From Selaginella moellendorffii (Eukaryota > Streptophyta > Lycopodiopsida > Selaginellales > Selaginellaceae): a stretch of DNA of 64,000 bases. The stretch lies in assembly GCF_000143415.4 (NCBI RefSeq), contig NW_003314383.1, positions 184,598 through 248,597 of the forward strand. The letters are read 5' to 3'. Positions 35,582-46,876 of the stretch are shown here, one piece after another. The notes under the pieces were generated by a model, which searched no databases, was not told the DNA's origin, and worked only from the letters and a program-made list of their open reading frames with translations. Position 1 is the stretch's first letter, and each line of letters starts with the position of its first letter. A program made the translations under genes and the position numbers.

Positions 35582-35912
35582 ATGCTTTCTTCCCCCGGTG
35601 AGTGCCAATCCTTCTCGACCCAATTCCTGCTCTCACAATCGATCCAATGCAGCGGCAAAGAAGCCTGACGAGCAGCCGGCGCCACCGGCGAGCAAGTACG
35701 ATCTCCCTCTCGGCACGCAATTCGAATACATTCCCACCAAGAAGATCGAGCTCAACAGGATTCGAGCGAAATACGGCGCCGCGGAGCTCCAGAGGATGCT
35801 CGACTCGGTGGAAGCCAAGCCGCCGCCGCCGCGAATCGCCGAGTTCCTGGCAATCAAGGGCTTCCTGGACGTGGATTTAGCAGACCCGGATCTAGCGCCC
35901 CTGCTCGAGTAG
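35582..35912 (+). CDS. Small conserved-looking protein of unknown function
   Basis: Two exons, 35,582-35,597 and 35,653-35,912, phase-1 junction, 91 residues. Exon 1 encodes only MLSSP and one base. The body reads KYDLPLGTQFEYIPTKKIEL, then RAKYGAAELQRMLDSVE, then PPPRIAEFLAIKGFLDVDLA. It is hydrophilic with two probable helices, has no signal and no Cys. The family is not recognised. The gene is supported by clean splice sites, base composition and its position head-to-head with the PotD-like gene. Confidence 0.65.
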
Positions 35913-36784
35913 CACCAAGAACCCTAAATCGCAGAGTACTTTACCTAACAAAAGTATTTACCTTTATTAAGAGTCTTAGGGCTTCCTAATTCTTACCGCC
36001 AAAAGTTACCGTGGTAATGTCGGTGTTACGTGGTAAATGAATAAAATACGTAAAGGTGAAAATCCTGCTGCCCTGCTGGGCAGCCAAAAAGATTCTGCCC
36101 GCTGCGCTGCCCTGCTGCCGTGTCGTGGGCTCGATTTTAATCCCCTTCCAAAATATTTCTTTTCTCCATTTTTTAATGTATCCCAAAAAGATAACTAGCC
36201 ACCAAAAAAAAGGACTGGTTAGTTTTTTTGCCAAGTACTTTGTTGGGACGTCGACGTCACCAATGTGATGTGGTCATGGGCTACAACAATTTCCCACGAC
36301 CCATTGGCCGCGTGCGCCCGACGCGTGGCGGGATCTCAGCGGATCCGCGACGTGGCCAGTATCTTTGTCTAGGGGCCGTCGGATGCGCGGGAGCGACGGC
36401 TGGGATTCGCGAGCCCCGACTTTTGTTTTTCTTCGTCTCTCTCTTCGCGCGGCTGAACTGGTCGCCCTTGCAGCGCTTTGGTAATTCGTACGGGTCCTTG
36501 CGGCCGAGAAAGAATGGCCCATCCCATGCAACACACATTAAAGGTGGTTTGTTGGTTCGTAGCTTCGTTCGTTCGTCTCATTGTTGCCTTCTTTCTGGTG
36601 GGATAGCGCTTTTTCTCCTTGAAGAGCTCTCGTTGCTTCCAAATCTACTGTCGAGAGAGATGTGTGAGCTCCAAACCTTCTCCTCTTTTCTAGTTGATGA
36701 AATCTAGAGTGTTTGATTGCTGGTTACCTTTGAGCGAGTCTCCACTGCTAACACCATAGTCCCAGTCGAAAAGAGCGTTCTGTA
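35913..36784. other. Intergenic stretch upstream of the AP2/ERF gene
   Basis: No convincing gene. It contains short CTGCC-rich imperfect repeats near 36,062-36,122 and a GACGTC palindrome followed by CACC near 36,249 (an ACGT-core bZIP-like site). The 159-residue plus frame at 36,228-36,707 has no family resemblance and is probably chance in GC-rich promoter and leader DNA. Confidence 0.45.
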
Positions 36785-37807
36785 ATGCAGAGAGAGCTCC
36801 ACGGAAGAAGCTGTGCTGGTCCTGCGGCTGCCAAGAGTGTTAGTAGTACTAGAGCCGCTCACAAACGCATCAAGGCCCCTGATGGCTTGCTGGATTGGAT
36901 AACGGAGAAGAGGGGTCGTTGATCCAGGCTTCAGCTGGCGGACAAGGAATGCTCCGCCGGCACACCCAGCGCTGGAAGTGGCGATGGCGATGACTCCTCC
37001 ACCGGAGCGGGCGATCAGGATATTTCTTCGTCGTTTCACAAAGGTGGACGAGCTCGAGGACGCGGAGGCTCTTCGTCCAGGTCCAAGCCCTCGGACAGGC
37101 ATCCAGTTTACATCGGTGTACGCCGACGCAGCTGGGGGAAGTGGGTGTCCGAGATCCGGGAGCCGAAGAAGAAGAACCGGATATGGCTCGGTTCCTTTCC
37201 AACACCGGAGATGGCTGCTCGGGCTCACGATGTTGCTGCTCTCTGCCTTCGAGGAGAGGACGCTCACTTGAATTTTCCGGATTCAGTCCACACTTTGCCT
37301 CGTCCTGAGCGTTTGTCGCCGAAATGTATCCAGGAAGCAGCTACATCAGCAGCAATGTCTTTCCAGGATAGACTTCTTCCATACACTGCTCCACAGCAGC
37401 AGCAGCAGCAGCAGGAACAGCAGGAGAAACCGGACCAAACTGAGCGGCACGAAGAGCAGCAACAGCACCAGCAGCAAAACTCCCAGCAGCCGGCTAAAGT
37501 CGTCAAGTTGGAAGTTTCTTCTTCTCCAGGTTCTCGCAGTAAACTCTCCTCTGATCATCACCGTCACTCATCTCAAATGCAAACGGCGGCTTCTGATGCT
37601 ACTGCAGCTGCTGCGGGGGCTTCTCCTCAGACATTTGAGTACGTTGACGAGGATTTCATCTTCAACATGCCCACCATTCTATCCAGTATGGCTGAAGCAC
37701 TGGCCGTTCCACTGCCACCACCACCGCAAGATGATCGCGACGACAACGAAGAAAATGCTGAGGACGGCACCATCTGGGATCCATCTACTTGGGATCGCTA
37801 CTCTTGA
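36785..37807 (+). CDS. AP2/ERF transcription factor
   Basis: One AP2 domain at about 37,100-37,270: [20 protein letters not shown], then [20 protein letters not shown] and [23 protein letters not shown] and the Val after the first W region fit the DREB/group III-like side of the family. The C-terminal half has Gln-rich runs (CAG repeats, 37,397-37,418), a Ser/His part and an acidic end ([18 protein letters not shown]) that looks like an activation domain. The upstream frame (start 36,785, [12 protein letters not shown]) meets an in-frame TGA at 36,919-36,921. Removing a possible 96-bp intron (36,839-36,934, gttagt...ttcag) would bypass it in frame. Otherwise the N terminus is unclear. Confidence 0.8.
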
Positions 37808-39301
37808 TTCTGATTCTTTCTTTCTTCCTGGAATCCTCAAGCTGTTTGTTGCAAAACCTGTATTAACGCTTTGCTTGTATGTCTTAAACAGCGAGCTTTC
37901 CATCTGTTAAGACGATTTGGTACTGCTGTTACTGGCCCTGCTGCAGTGCTGCAAGTGGCAAACAAGATAAATCATCCAGCTTTTCTTTTTGGAAGTTGAT
38001 CTTACTTGTTTTATATGCCGCCTTCAAGGATTTGGAGATCAAGCGCAAAAGTAAATTAAGTGTGCTAGTCGTCAATGATCGCGACATTCCAAGTTTCTTC
38101 CTCTCTAAACCCGTTCACAATCCTTGGCATTCCACACCTTCAGTTTTCCAAACATCATCTAACAAATATAAATAAAATGAAAAGCATTACCTTGGTTATG
38201 ATCTTCTGACAAAGACCGACGCCGTTTGGTCGTCCAAAAAACAACAATGGCTAGGCATGCAAGATGCATTGCACTAGGCACACCTTGGATTTGCTTAATA
38301 ACATCTCGCGTCATCGTTTTAAGTACCAATGTTCCTGCTAACTCTAACACGACGAGTCAGTCCACATCCATTAGTACTTGTGAGCCAAATCAAATCTCCA
38401 TAGACTTCCATGCTTACTGGAGATAGCAGGCGAGCCGAGGCGAGACGAGACAACTCGCGAGGTGTTCTTCGTTGACAGAGACAACCACAGGCGCTTTGAT
38501 TTTCTTCCGCATCTGTTTTGTTGATGAGTCCTCCTGATAAGCTTTCTCTCCACTAGCCACGGCCGGATATCTCCTGAGGCAGCGAATGAAACTGCCTAGC
38601 TAACAGGAGTTGACGGCATTGGCTGCCCCTTGCTGCAATCCTGGCACTCGCTACTTTTTTCTCTCCTGCTTTTTCTTTTCCTCAGCTCCCAGGTCTGGAC
38701 ATCTGCACAGCCAGACCAGTCATCGACTTCCCATATAGCACGGATAAAAGAGTAATCCAATTCTGGAAGCTCGGTTCCCGGAGCATCCCAGCACCAAAGA
38801 GATACCAAACATCAGGCATGAGCGAACTACCACACACGCATTCATCAGCTTTGCCAAAGATAATTTCCAGCACCCGTTCCGTACACGGAAAGCAAAGCCC
38901 TTGCGAGCAGCATGAGCCAATCAATACCCTGAACTTACAGCTTGCAAGAAGAAAGGCATAGAAAATCAGATCTGCTGTCATTGACAACAAAAGCTATGTA
39001 CCTCCGCACTGTGAAGGCACGTTAATGCAACTGAAGCAAGAAAGGGGCCTTTAACTCGGTAGGTTTCATGCTACAAATCCAAAGACAAATCAAGAGAAGC
39101 ACACATGCTTAAACAAACACAGCCATCCATAGAAGCAGCCACTTCAGGGAACAGCGAAAATTAGAAAACAAAGGATAAGTCGGTGCGCAGCCTTAAAGAA
39201 TTTGGACTCGACGATTCAAGCACTAGGAGATCCAACGAAGAATTCAAATGCATCCCCCCCGAAAATGATTAAAAAGAAAAGATCTGTACCTCCACAAACA
39301 A
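37808..39301. other. Intergenic stretch, possible weak coding fragment
   Basis: Mostly 3' flanks of the AP2/ERF and PFC1 genes. A minus frame at 38,596-38,805 (DAPGTELPELDYSFIRAIWE, then VDDWSGCADVQTWELRKR) looks somewhat protein-like but has no family resemblance and no clear start. Nothing else was recognised. Confidence 0.35.
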
Positions 39302-40838
39302 CTAGGCATTGGCCACCTTGTCCATCTCAGTCACACTCTGCGCTGCCAGAGTGTTGTGAAGCTTAACAAACTGACTGAATGATAGTTGATGAGGCCTTGC
39401 CTGGAAGAATCCAGCGAATGAGCTAGGAGCAAAGGAAAAATGATAAAACATCTTACAGTCTCAATGACGCCGATGGAACAAAGAGCATTTTCAACCTCGG
39501 AACTACTGTAGAGATGCCGCAGGGATGTTCGCAGCATTTTTCGTTTCCCGGTGAAGGCTGAATTCACCTGAAATTTACAACCATCTAGTTATATTTCCAT
39601 GGATACTTGCGAGATCAACTAACCAGAGTAAAGAACCTCTTGACAGATTTGACTTCAGGGTATTGAGAACTATCTTTCAAGGAAAAGGACACAACCGCAC
39701 CGTTAACCTGCTAGAAGACACACGCATTAAAATATGCGCACGGCGCGTACGCTTGATAACACTTACAGGGGGAGGAGGAAAAAAGTTCAAGCGATCCACT
39801 TTGAATTTGTACTCCATCTCTGCAAACAAGTAAAGGTTTTGAAGGAAGCATAAAAAACAAAAGGCTCACCTGAGAAAAATCGAATGAATATGCTGATGGG
39901 CCGATATTCATCTCCTTTTGGAGAATCGTCAATAAACCTTGCAGCAGCCTCATCCTACAGGATCGCTCGCTTTAGTGCTCTGGAAAGACATACATAAGCT
40001 CCCACCATACTTGTAAAAGCAGCACTACGTTAGAAAACAAGTCTCCCATAGGTAGCAGCTTTTTCACAACATCCGTTGTGATGTTAAAAGGCAGATTGGA
40101 GACAACCTGAAACAAAGATGTATTCAGGGAACAAAAAGAAAGAGAAGTCAAAGAAATGGAATAAAAGAAAGACACACCCCACCTTAACAAGTTTAGATGG
40201 ACTTTTGATGGTTTCCATCCAGTTGCTTAGATGTAATCTTATATGCCACTTCAAAATATCGTCCTGGAACAACTGAAAGGAGAGAAAAATGAGAGAGAAA
40301 AGAAAGAGACTACCTTCACTCTAGGATTATCTTTGAAGCGTTCGGAAACCAAAGAGACCATGTCTGGATCCTACACAAGATAGATAAACTGATAGAAGGA
40401 AGAAAGATTTCGCGAACCTTTTCTACAGCTATAACGTAAGCTCCGGCACACAAGAGGGAATCCGTAAGAGCTCCAGTGCCCGGCCCAATTTCCAGCACCA
40501 AATCACCCGGTTGGATCTCGGCAGCTCTCACGATTTCGTCATTGATATTCGAATTTACCATGTAATTCTGGGCGGGCGACAAGCAAATCCATCATCGACT
40601 CAAACTCAAGAAGAAGAAGAAGAAATGCTACCTGTCCAAGCCATCGCTTCGGCCTCCTATTCTTCGATTTGAGCGCCTCAAGAGTTCGCCGATAATTCTC
40701 GCTGCTATTGGAGGAGGAAGAGGAAGAAGAACTCGTCGCTCCACAGGAAATGCTGCATTTCGCGCCGCGGCAAGGCACAAGCTCGTCACATTTCGACGCA
40801 AAACTCGCGATGGCGATGGCGCCATGCGATCGAATCAT
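39302..40838 (-). CDS. PFC1: Plastid 16S rRNA adenine dimethyltransferase (KsgA/Dim1 family)
   Basis: Multi-exon minus-strand gene. A Ser-rich transit-like N terminus leads to RPKRWLGQNYMVNSNI (the family LGQ-N entry), then LVLEIGPGTGALTDSLL (SAM motif I), YVIAVEKDPDMV (motif II), FQDDILKW, and VVSNLPFNITTDVVKKLL, where NLPFNI is the catalytic NLPY/F motif. DEAAARFIDD..., YRPISIFIRFF, FPPPPVNGAVVSF and AFTGKRKMLRTSLRHL complete the family end. The enzyme dimethylates two adjacent adenines near the 3' end of small-subunit rRNA. The transit peptide and the plant PFC1-type ending suggest chloroplast action. Its start codon is 54 bp from that of TH1. Confidence 0.92.
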
Positions 40839-40892
40839 CGCATTTGCCCAATAAACCCTAAAACCCTCTCAAGAACCCTAAAAATCTGAGAG
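40839..40892. promoter_or_regulatory. Shared promoter gap of PFC1 and TH1 with telo-box
   Basis: Only 54 bp separate two divergent start codons. The gap holds an AAACCCTA telo-box (40,853-40,860) followed by two close variants (aaaaccct and gaacccta). Telo-boxes are common near transcription starts of plant translation-related genes. The 5' UTRs of the two genes may overlap. Confidence 0.55.
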
Positions 40893-42987
40893 ATGATGCT
40901 AAATCTCGCTTGCTCCTTCCGATTCAAGAGCGTCACAGCAACGGCGGCATTCTCCACGGACTCGCCAGCCCATGTCCCGTGCGTTCTCACGATTGCTGGC
41001 TCGGACTCCGGGGCTGGAGCGGGAATTCAAGCCGATATCAAGGCCTGCGCTGCTCGTGGCGTCTATTGCTGCTCCGCGATCACGTCTGTCACCGCGCAGA
41101 ACACGATCGGCGTCCAGGTTTGCTCCTTCGCTGGATTGGATCTCTCCTTTAGCTCAAGGATTTTTCATTAGTCCAGGGAATAAGTACTCTACCAGCGGCA
41201 TTTGTGGAGCAGCAAATAAACTCGGTGCTCGATGATATTCACGTTGATGTGGTAAGTTCTTTCCTCCTTTTGTCTCGTGCTTCACGAATCTTTCCAGGTG
41301 AAAACGGGAATGCTGGCTTCTCCCGAGATCATCCAGAGTGTGTGCTCTAGGATCAAACACTACTCGATTGGATGTATGTTCTTGTTTAGTTTCCTCCAAA
41401 GCGCTCACGAACTTTGCGAAAGTTTTGCAGCTTTGGTGGTGGATCCTGTCATGGTGTCAACGAGTGGGCATGAGCTTTCAGGTCCTAGCATTTTGGATCG
41501 ATTGAGGTATGGATTTTCCAGCTCGTCTTTCGCGATTTTCATACGTCTTTTTTGTGTTTGTTTCCCTCGCAGGAAAGCTCTGCTTCCTTTGGCGACTATC
41601 GTCACACCAAATATGTCGGAAGCCTCGGTTCTAGCTGATGGTAAACCTGTGAATACTGTGCTTGACATGAGAGAAGTTGCGGCAGAGATTCACCGAATGG
41701 GACCAAGGTGAGAGCAAAAATATTTTATTACTGGATTTGAGGGTGGTTTCTTTCGACAGGTATGTTCTTGTCAAAGGGGGACATCTGAAGAACTCGCACG
41801 ATCTTGTGGACGTTCTTTACGATGGTAAATCTTACATTGGTTGTTCTGTGACTTTTCTTTCTTTCTTTTAATCGACAGGTTCTGGATGGCACGAGTTGCG
41901 GGGAAGTCGCATAAAAACACGGAGTACTCATGGAACTGGATGCACATTGGCTGCCTCAATAGCGGCTGAGCTCGCTAAAGGTTTAGACGTTCTTCCGGCT
42001 GTCATGGTAAACACTTGCGTCAATGATCAATTCTTTTCATTATCACTGATCTAACGTTGTCGTGTCAGGCTGCGAAGGAGTACGTTGCAAAAGCTCTCGA
42101 GCATAGCAGCAGCATAAAAATTGGTGGGGGAGCTCAGGGCCCAATGAATCATTTTTTTCAGCTTGCTGACTGGGGAAAGCTCTCCTCTCGCCAATGTCGC
42201 TTCGACCCCAGGAAGCTCTTCCTATATGCAGTTACAGATTCTGGTATGAACAAACGCTGGGACAGATCGACACCTGCAGCAGTCGAACAAGCTATACAAG
42301 GTGGTGCTACCATAATCCAGATCAGGTACTTGTACTCATTTTGATTTTCATATTTGTCGTGACGATTCTTTCCAGAGAGAAAGAGGCTGAAACGTTGGAA
42401 TTCATCGAAGTATGTATACTATACTCTTTGCGCGCACTTCTGTGTCTTTGTTTTTAAAGTTTTGTGATCAGATTGCCGAGGCTTCTCTTGCTATTGGTCG
42501 AAAATATGGCGTGCCTGTACTGATCAACGACCGTGTGGACGTGGCTGTCGCGTGCAATGCAGACGGTGTTCATCTCGGACAGACAGACATGCCAGTCCGA
42601 CTTGCACGCTCAATTCTTGGTCCCGGCAAGATCATCGGCACGTCCTGCAAGACAGTCGAACAAGCAGTAAAAGCTTACGAAGATGGTGCTGATTACATTG
42701 GCTGCGGAGGAGTCTATCCAACGACCACGAAGAAGAAAAACAAAACTATAGGCTTGGACGGCTTGCGTCTTCTCTGCGAAGCAAGCCCACTTCCGGTGGT
42801 GGCCATTGGTGGTATATCAGCGGCAAACGTGGAAGAAGTCATGAACTCACGTCCGGCGATGCTACATGGCGTGGCCGTCGTCTCAACGCTGTTTGATCAG
42901 TCGGATGTTGGCCAGGCTACGCGTGATCTCCGTGCCAGCATGACAGCAGCACTCTCAGAGTCCACAGCAGGAAAAGTCTTCTCTTAG
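40893..42987 (+). CDS. TH1: Bifunctional HMP-P kinase / thiamine phosphate synthase
   Basis: Multi-exon plus-strand gene. A plastid transit-like start is followed by the ThiD part: [80 protein letters not shown], and [20 protein letters not shown], whose GTGC is the kinase site. Next comes a linker ([11 protein letters not shown]), then the ThiE part: [101 protein letters not shown] and a final helix. It makes thiamine monophosphate in the chloroplast. All catalytic motifs look intact. Confidence 0.95.
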
Positions 42988-43625
42988 ACAGGCCGTCAGC
43001 GACACGCATTAAGATGGAGATAGCGAAGATATGGAACAGGAGGGTGACTGCACGAAAAGATCTCTAGATCGGGCAAGTATCTGTGCTCGCGGCACTCTAG
43101 AGAGATTAAGTTGGTGGAGGTACCCCGTGCTCGCCTACAATAATCATCTAGATATTCACGGGATAGTGGGGGATCGACCAAGTCTTTCGAGTTTTAAGTA
43201 CTCCATGGGGAACAGGGGAGGGACAGCTTAAAGAATGCGGAGAATTTGGTGATTGTTGCTGCATCATGCAACTTGGGCAGGATTTTAGCGCTATAGAAAA
43301 CTCATGCCGGGGGAGACAACGAGACAAGAGTTTTGAATTCCCGAGAGCAAGCTACAGGGAGGGAGCTAGAAACATAGGAGATCTGGAGGTGTTGGTGGTG
43401 GTATTTTTGCGTGGTCAGCATGCCAAGAATCCCGGAAAGATGGTAGCAGTATCGTAACCATAAAATCGAGGTAGTTTTTTACGGGGCAGAGAAAACAGGT
43501 GGCCATCTCCTCAAGGCAGAAAAGAGAGATTTTAAGGCAGATTCAGGAAGTCCAAGGAAAGAGATCAAGAAACCGAGAAAAAGTCTCGTGGAAAAAGTCG
43601 GAGAACAGGGGATTGGAAGACTGGG
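42988..43625. other. Intergenic stretch
   Basis: 3' flank of TH1 and 5' flank of the steroid reductase gene. Purine-rich leader DNA lies near 43,500-43,620. No gene recognised. Confidence 0.5.
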
Positions 43626-44411
43626 ATGGAAGAAGAGCAGTGGTACTGGAAGGCGCTCTGGCTGAACATCATCTTAGCTTTCTCCACCGCTGCGTCGCTG
43701 ACGAGAATCACAGCACCATACGGTCGCCACACTCAAGCAGGAGCGTCTTCTTCCTTGGACGTCTGGGGGCCGAGCATGCCAGCCCGAGATGGATGGGTTC
43801 TCATGGAAAGCCCGGCTCTCTGGTTCACTCTCCTCGTCTTCTCGGCCGGGAAGCACGCCAGCGAAACCGTCCCGCTCGTCCTCCTCCGACTTTTCCAGCT
43901 CCACTACACGCACAGGGCTCTCATCTATCCGTTTCGCATGCGCTCAAGGGGCAAGACGATCTCCATCGCCATCGTCGCTCTCTCCTTCGTCTTCAACATC
44001 TACAACGGATATCTCCAGGCGCGGTGGCTGTCCGAGTTTGGAATTTATCCCGACACTTGGCTCCGGAGTCCGCAGTTCGTCTCTGGAAGCTTGCTCTTTG
44101 CGGCCGGGATGGTGACCAACGTCTGGGCCGACTCGGTTCTTATTTCCTTGCGCAAGCCCGGCGAGGAGCGAGGGGGATATAAGTTGCCACAGGGGTGGCT
44201 CTTCTCGCTCGTTGCATGCCCGAATTACTCCGGAGAGATCCTCGAGTGGCTCGGCTGGGCTCTTCTCACTTGGTCCCCCGCCGGCCTCGTCTTCTTCATC
44301 TTCACAGCCGCGAATCTCATCCCGCGAGCTGTGGCTCACCGCCGCTGGTATGTTTCAAAGTTTCCGGAGTTTCCAGCCTCTCGGCGAGCAGTGATCCCGT
44401 TCGTTCTCTAA
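43626..44411 (+). CDS. DET2: Steroid 5-alpha-reductase (DET2-like)
   Basis: Single exon of 261 residues, the same size as Arabidopsis DET2. Several membrane segments are visible (WYWKALWLNIILAFSTAASL, then ALWFTLLVFSAGKHASE, TISIAIVALSFVFNIYNGY, FVSGSLLFAAGMVTNVWADS). The family end is clear: GGYKLPQGWLFSLVACPNYS, then GEILEWLGWALLTWSPAGL, ANLIPRAVAHRRWYVSKFPE and SRRAVIPFVL, with the NADPH-binding region and a C-terminal hydrophobic end. The enzyme reduces the delta-4 bond of a 3-oxo steroid; in seed plants this is an early brassinosteroid step. Whether brassinosteroids are the product here is not shown by sequence. Confidence 0.9.
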   Translation: MEEEQWYWKALWLNIILAFSTAASLTRITAPYGRHTQAGASSSLDVWGPSMPARDGWVLMESPALWFTLLVFSAGKHASETVPLVLLRLFQLHYTHRALIYPFRMRSRGKTISIAIVALSFVFNIYNGYLQARWLSEFGIYPDTWLRSPQFVSGSLLFAAGMVTNVWADSVLISLRKPGEERGGYKLPQGWLFSLVACPNYSGEILEWLGWALLTWSPAGLVFFIFTAANLIPRAVAHRRWYVSKFPEFPASRRAVIPFVL

Positions 44412-44849
44412 CAAACAAGAATTCGATTCTCCGCAACCACAGGCAGGACAAACAGGGATGGAGATAGAGATGACAACGAAGAATCAAACAAAGTTTGAAG
44501 AATCGATCGAAGGCTTTACTAGTTATCGCTCACTGCTGTTGATTCAAAGTCATGGTCGCGACTTTAATGGCGATGGAGACTTTGCGATGAACATGGGACT
44601 TTAAATGGATCAACTGTCTTGATCAGGGAAGCATTTATGATATAACTTTGGTACTTCTCTCTTTCTTCCTCACTCCCTCCAAGCTTTTGTTTTCTTTGTG
44701 TTTGTCGTTCGTTCCTCTCGAAAGATTTGTATTGTACATTGGTCTGGTTGGAGGAAGGAAAAGTTTTGGTTTCTCTCACTCTCTCGCTCTTTATTGTTCT
44801 CTCAAAGCATCCCTTTCTTCTGCTCGTAATTCTGGAGTGTGGCTTTGTT
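44412..44849. other. Intergenic stretch between convergent genes
   Basis: 3' flanks of the DET2-like and glycerol-3-phosphate dehydrogenase genes. TC-rich tracts but no gene. Confidence 0.5.
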
Positions 44850-45719
44850 TCATAGCGACGAATACTGGATTTGGGAGCTAGTGATTTGTCGAGGAGTGTG
44901 CTCGCTGTACTCGAGGATGGCTGACGGGGCCAGAGCTCCAGTTGCTATGAGATGGACTGTGGAGAACAGTGGGAACGATTCTTCCCACTTTCGAGCTCGC
45001 AAAACTTCATAAACTTCTCTCGCGGTTGAAACTCCCTGGAAGCGAAGAAAAGGATGACAATTCTACGAGCTTCAAGCTTTCGTTGAGTTGTTTTTACCTG
45101 GAGTTTCTGACCCTGGAGAAGCTCGGTTTCCAAGTCGTCGAAGGAGCTGAAATGTCAAGGTAAGCTTCTTCTATTCTTTTCTTTTTTCTCTGCTTATGGA
45201 AAAACGTACCGCTTTCCTTTGTTCCTGGCGAATGCATCGGCCACTCTTCTGTTGCGACCTCCAACTGGACAAGCACAAAAGTCACGAGAAGATTAAAACC
45301 GGCTAAAACAAGATTACGATGGAGAAAAAACGATGGAAAACTTACGGCATGTTGTGATAAGGTCGGCAACGCCGCAGCTCTCGAAGAAGGTGGTGTCTCG
45401 AACCGAGGGAAACAGCAGCTTTGAGAAGAATCGCATCTCTTTCAGCCCGATTCGCATGATTGCGGCCTGCAAGAATTTCCAATACAAGAGAAAACGTGGG
45501 GAATATATTCATGGCAAGAACGCAGTCACCTTTGTGTTGTTGCCCATGTCCAAGCCATCCACCAGACCTGCGGTTACATCAAAGAGTATAACTTTAATAT
45601 ATGCGAAAGAGTGAATAGCTTTACCAGCGGCAACAGCAACGACGTTTTTCAGTGTTCCACACAACTCCACGCCTTCCACATCTTGTACCTGTAAGTAGGA
45701 TCAAAACAGGAAAGCTTGT

Positions 45720-45760
<41 letters not shown>

Positions 45761-46876
45761 AAAAAAAAAGGATTATGAAAACACTCACAGGAGTCACCAG
45801 GAAATAAGGCCTGCGAAAAATTCGCACCCATTTATCTGCAGCTCGCTTATCATGCCTGAAGCCAACAGTTGCTTCGCTAAACTTCTCCACGGCTACCTGG
45901 CGAGTTCTCTCATGTTTGAGACAGAGGGTTCACCAAACTTTGAAAGATTCTACCTCGTTGGCAATATTTGCACCCATGAGAACAGCGCAGTCAATTCCAA
46001 GAAGCTCCGTGATCAAGTTGGAGATCATGCATGGCCCGTCTTTCTTGACCTGGATGAGAAAAAAACGAAGAAAAAGCCAAAGAAAAAGGATTTTGTAAGA
46101 AAGAGCTAAGAGCTAGTCTAGAAGTGAAACACAGCTAGTTAGTCTATAGAAAAGAGAAAATAGTACCTCCATTCCTTTTATCAGCGAGATGGCAATAGCA
46201 TTCTGGCGTATGTTTCCTTTCAATCTATTGCAAATTCCCTCGATAAACTGGTGAGGAGTTACGAACACCAACATCGTTGCATCAGCCACTGTTTTGTTTC
46301 TTGGTTAGAACATATTTCCTTTAGAACACACGAGAAAACGAAAAAAGGAGAGGAGCATCGCTTACCAGCATTCAAAAGGTCTGGCACTGCAACTACATTG
46401 GATCCAAGCTTAACTCCAGGCAAGTATTTCACATTTTCCTGCAAAGACCAATGGTTTTCCATAGCTTTCTCGTTGAAAGAAAGAAAGAACACGACTTCCT
46501 ATGAACGAACCTTTTCCCTGTTGATAACCTGCGAAAGCTTCTCCCCGCTTGGAAGAGTTTCTTCGTAGACCCACATCCTCACCTCATCTAAAGCACAAAA
46601 ACTCTAAGAAAGAAAGTTCTAAAGAGGGACTCGATCGATCGATACTTTACCATCGAAGAGATCAGAGCAGCAAGTGTTGGAAGCGATGAGCTTGGCCGCA
46701 ACGCTCCCCCAATTCCCACTCCCAATCACCGCAACCCGATCTCTCGCAGCAGTAGCGATGGACTCCGAGGACGCGGAGGTAGCATCATCCTCCACCACGG
46801 CAGCAGCAGCATCGAGCGGCGTGATCTTCTGGATCTCTGGCGAGGACGGTGCCACCTCCAATCCGGGAGGCGCCAT
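44850..46876 (-). CDS. NAD-dependent glycerol-3-phosphate dehydrogenase
   Basis: Multi-exon minus-strand gene of about 440 residues. MAPPGLEVAPSSPEI starts an acidic N-terminal part without a clear transit peptide, followed by RVAVIGSGNWGSVAAKLIAS (NAD-binding GxGxxG). Then VRMWVYEETLPSGEKLS, ENVKYLPGVKLGSNVVAVPD, ATMLVFVTPHQFIEGIC, NAIAISLIKGMEV, MGANIANE, the catalytic Lys region ELCGTLKNVVAVAAGLVDGL, then RIGLKEMRFF, ESCGVADLITTCLGGRNR, LQGVSTAREVYEVLRAR and ESFPLFSTVHLIATGALAPS. It interconverts dihydroxyacetone phosphate and glycerol-3-phosphate. The long N terminus and lack of targeting fit the plant cytosolic GPDHC type. One intron holds a (GA)n microsatellite. Confidence 0.92.
45727..45757. 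repeat. (AG)n microsatellite in an intron
   Basis: Run of about 15 AG units inside an intron of the glycerol-3-phosphate dehydrogenase gene; on the sense strand it is a CT-rich tract next to the 5' splice side. Confidence 0.9.

Noticed and set aside
36228-36707. 159-residue plus-strand frame upstream of the AP2/ERF gene
   Set aside because: No family pattern; lies in GC-rich promoter and leader DNA, where chance frames are long.
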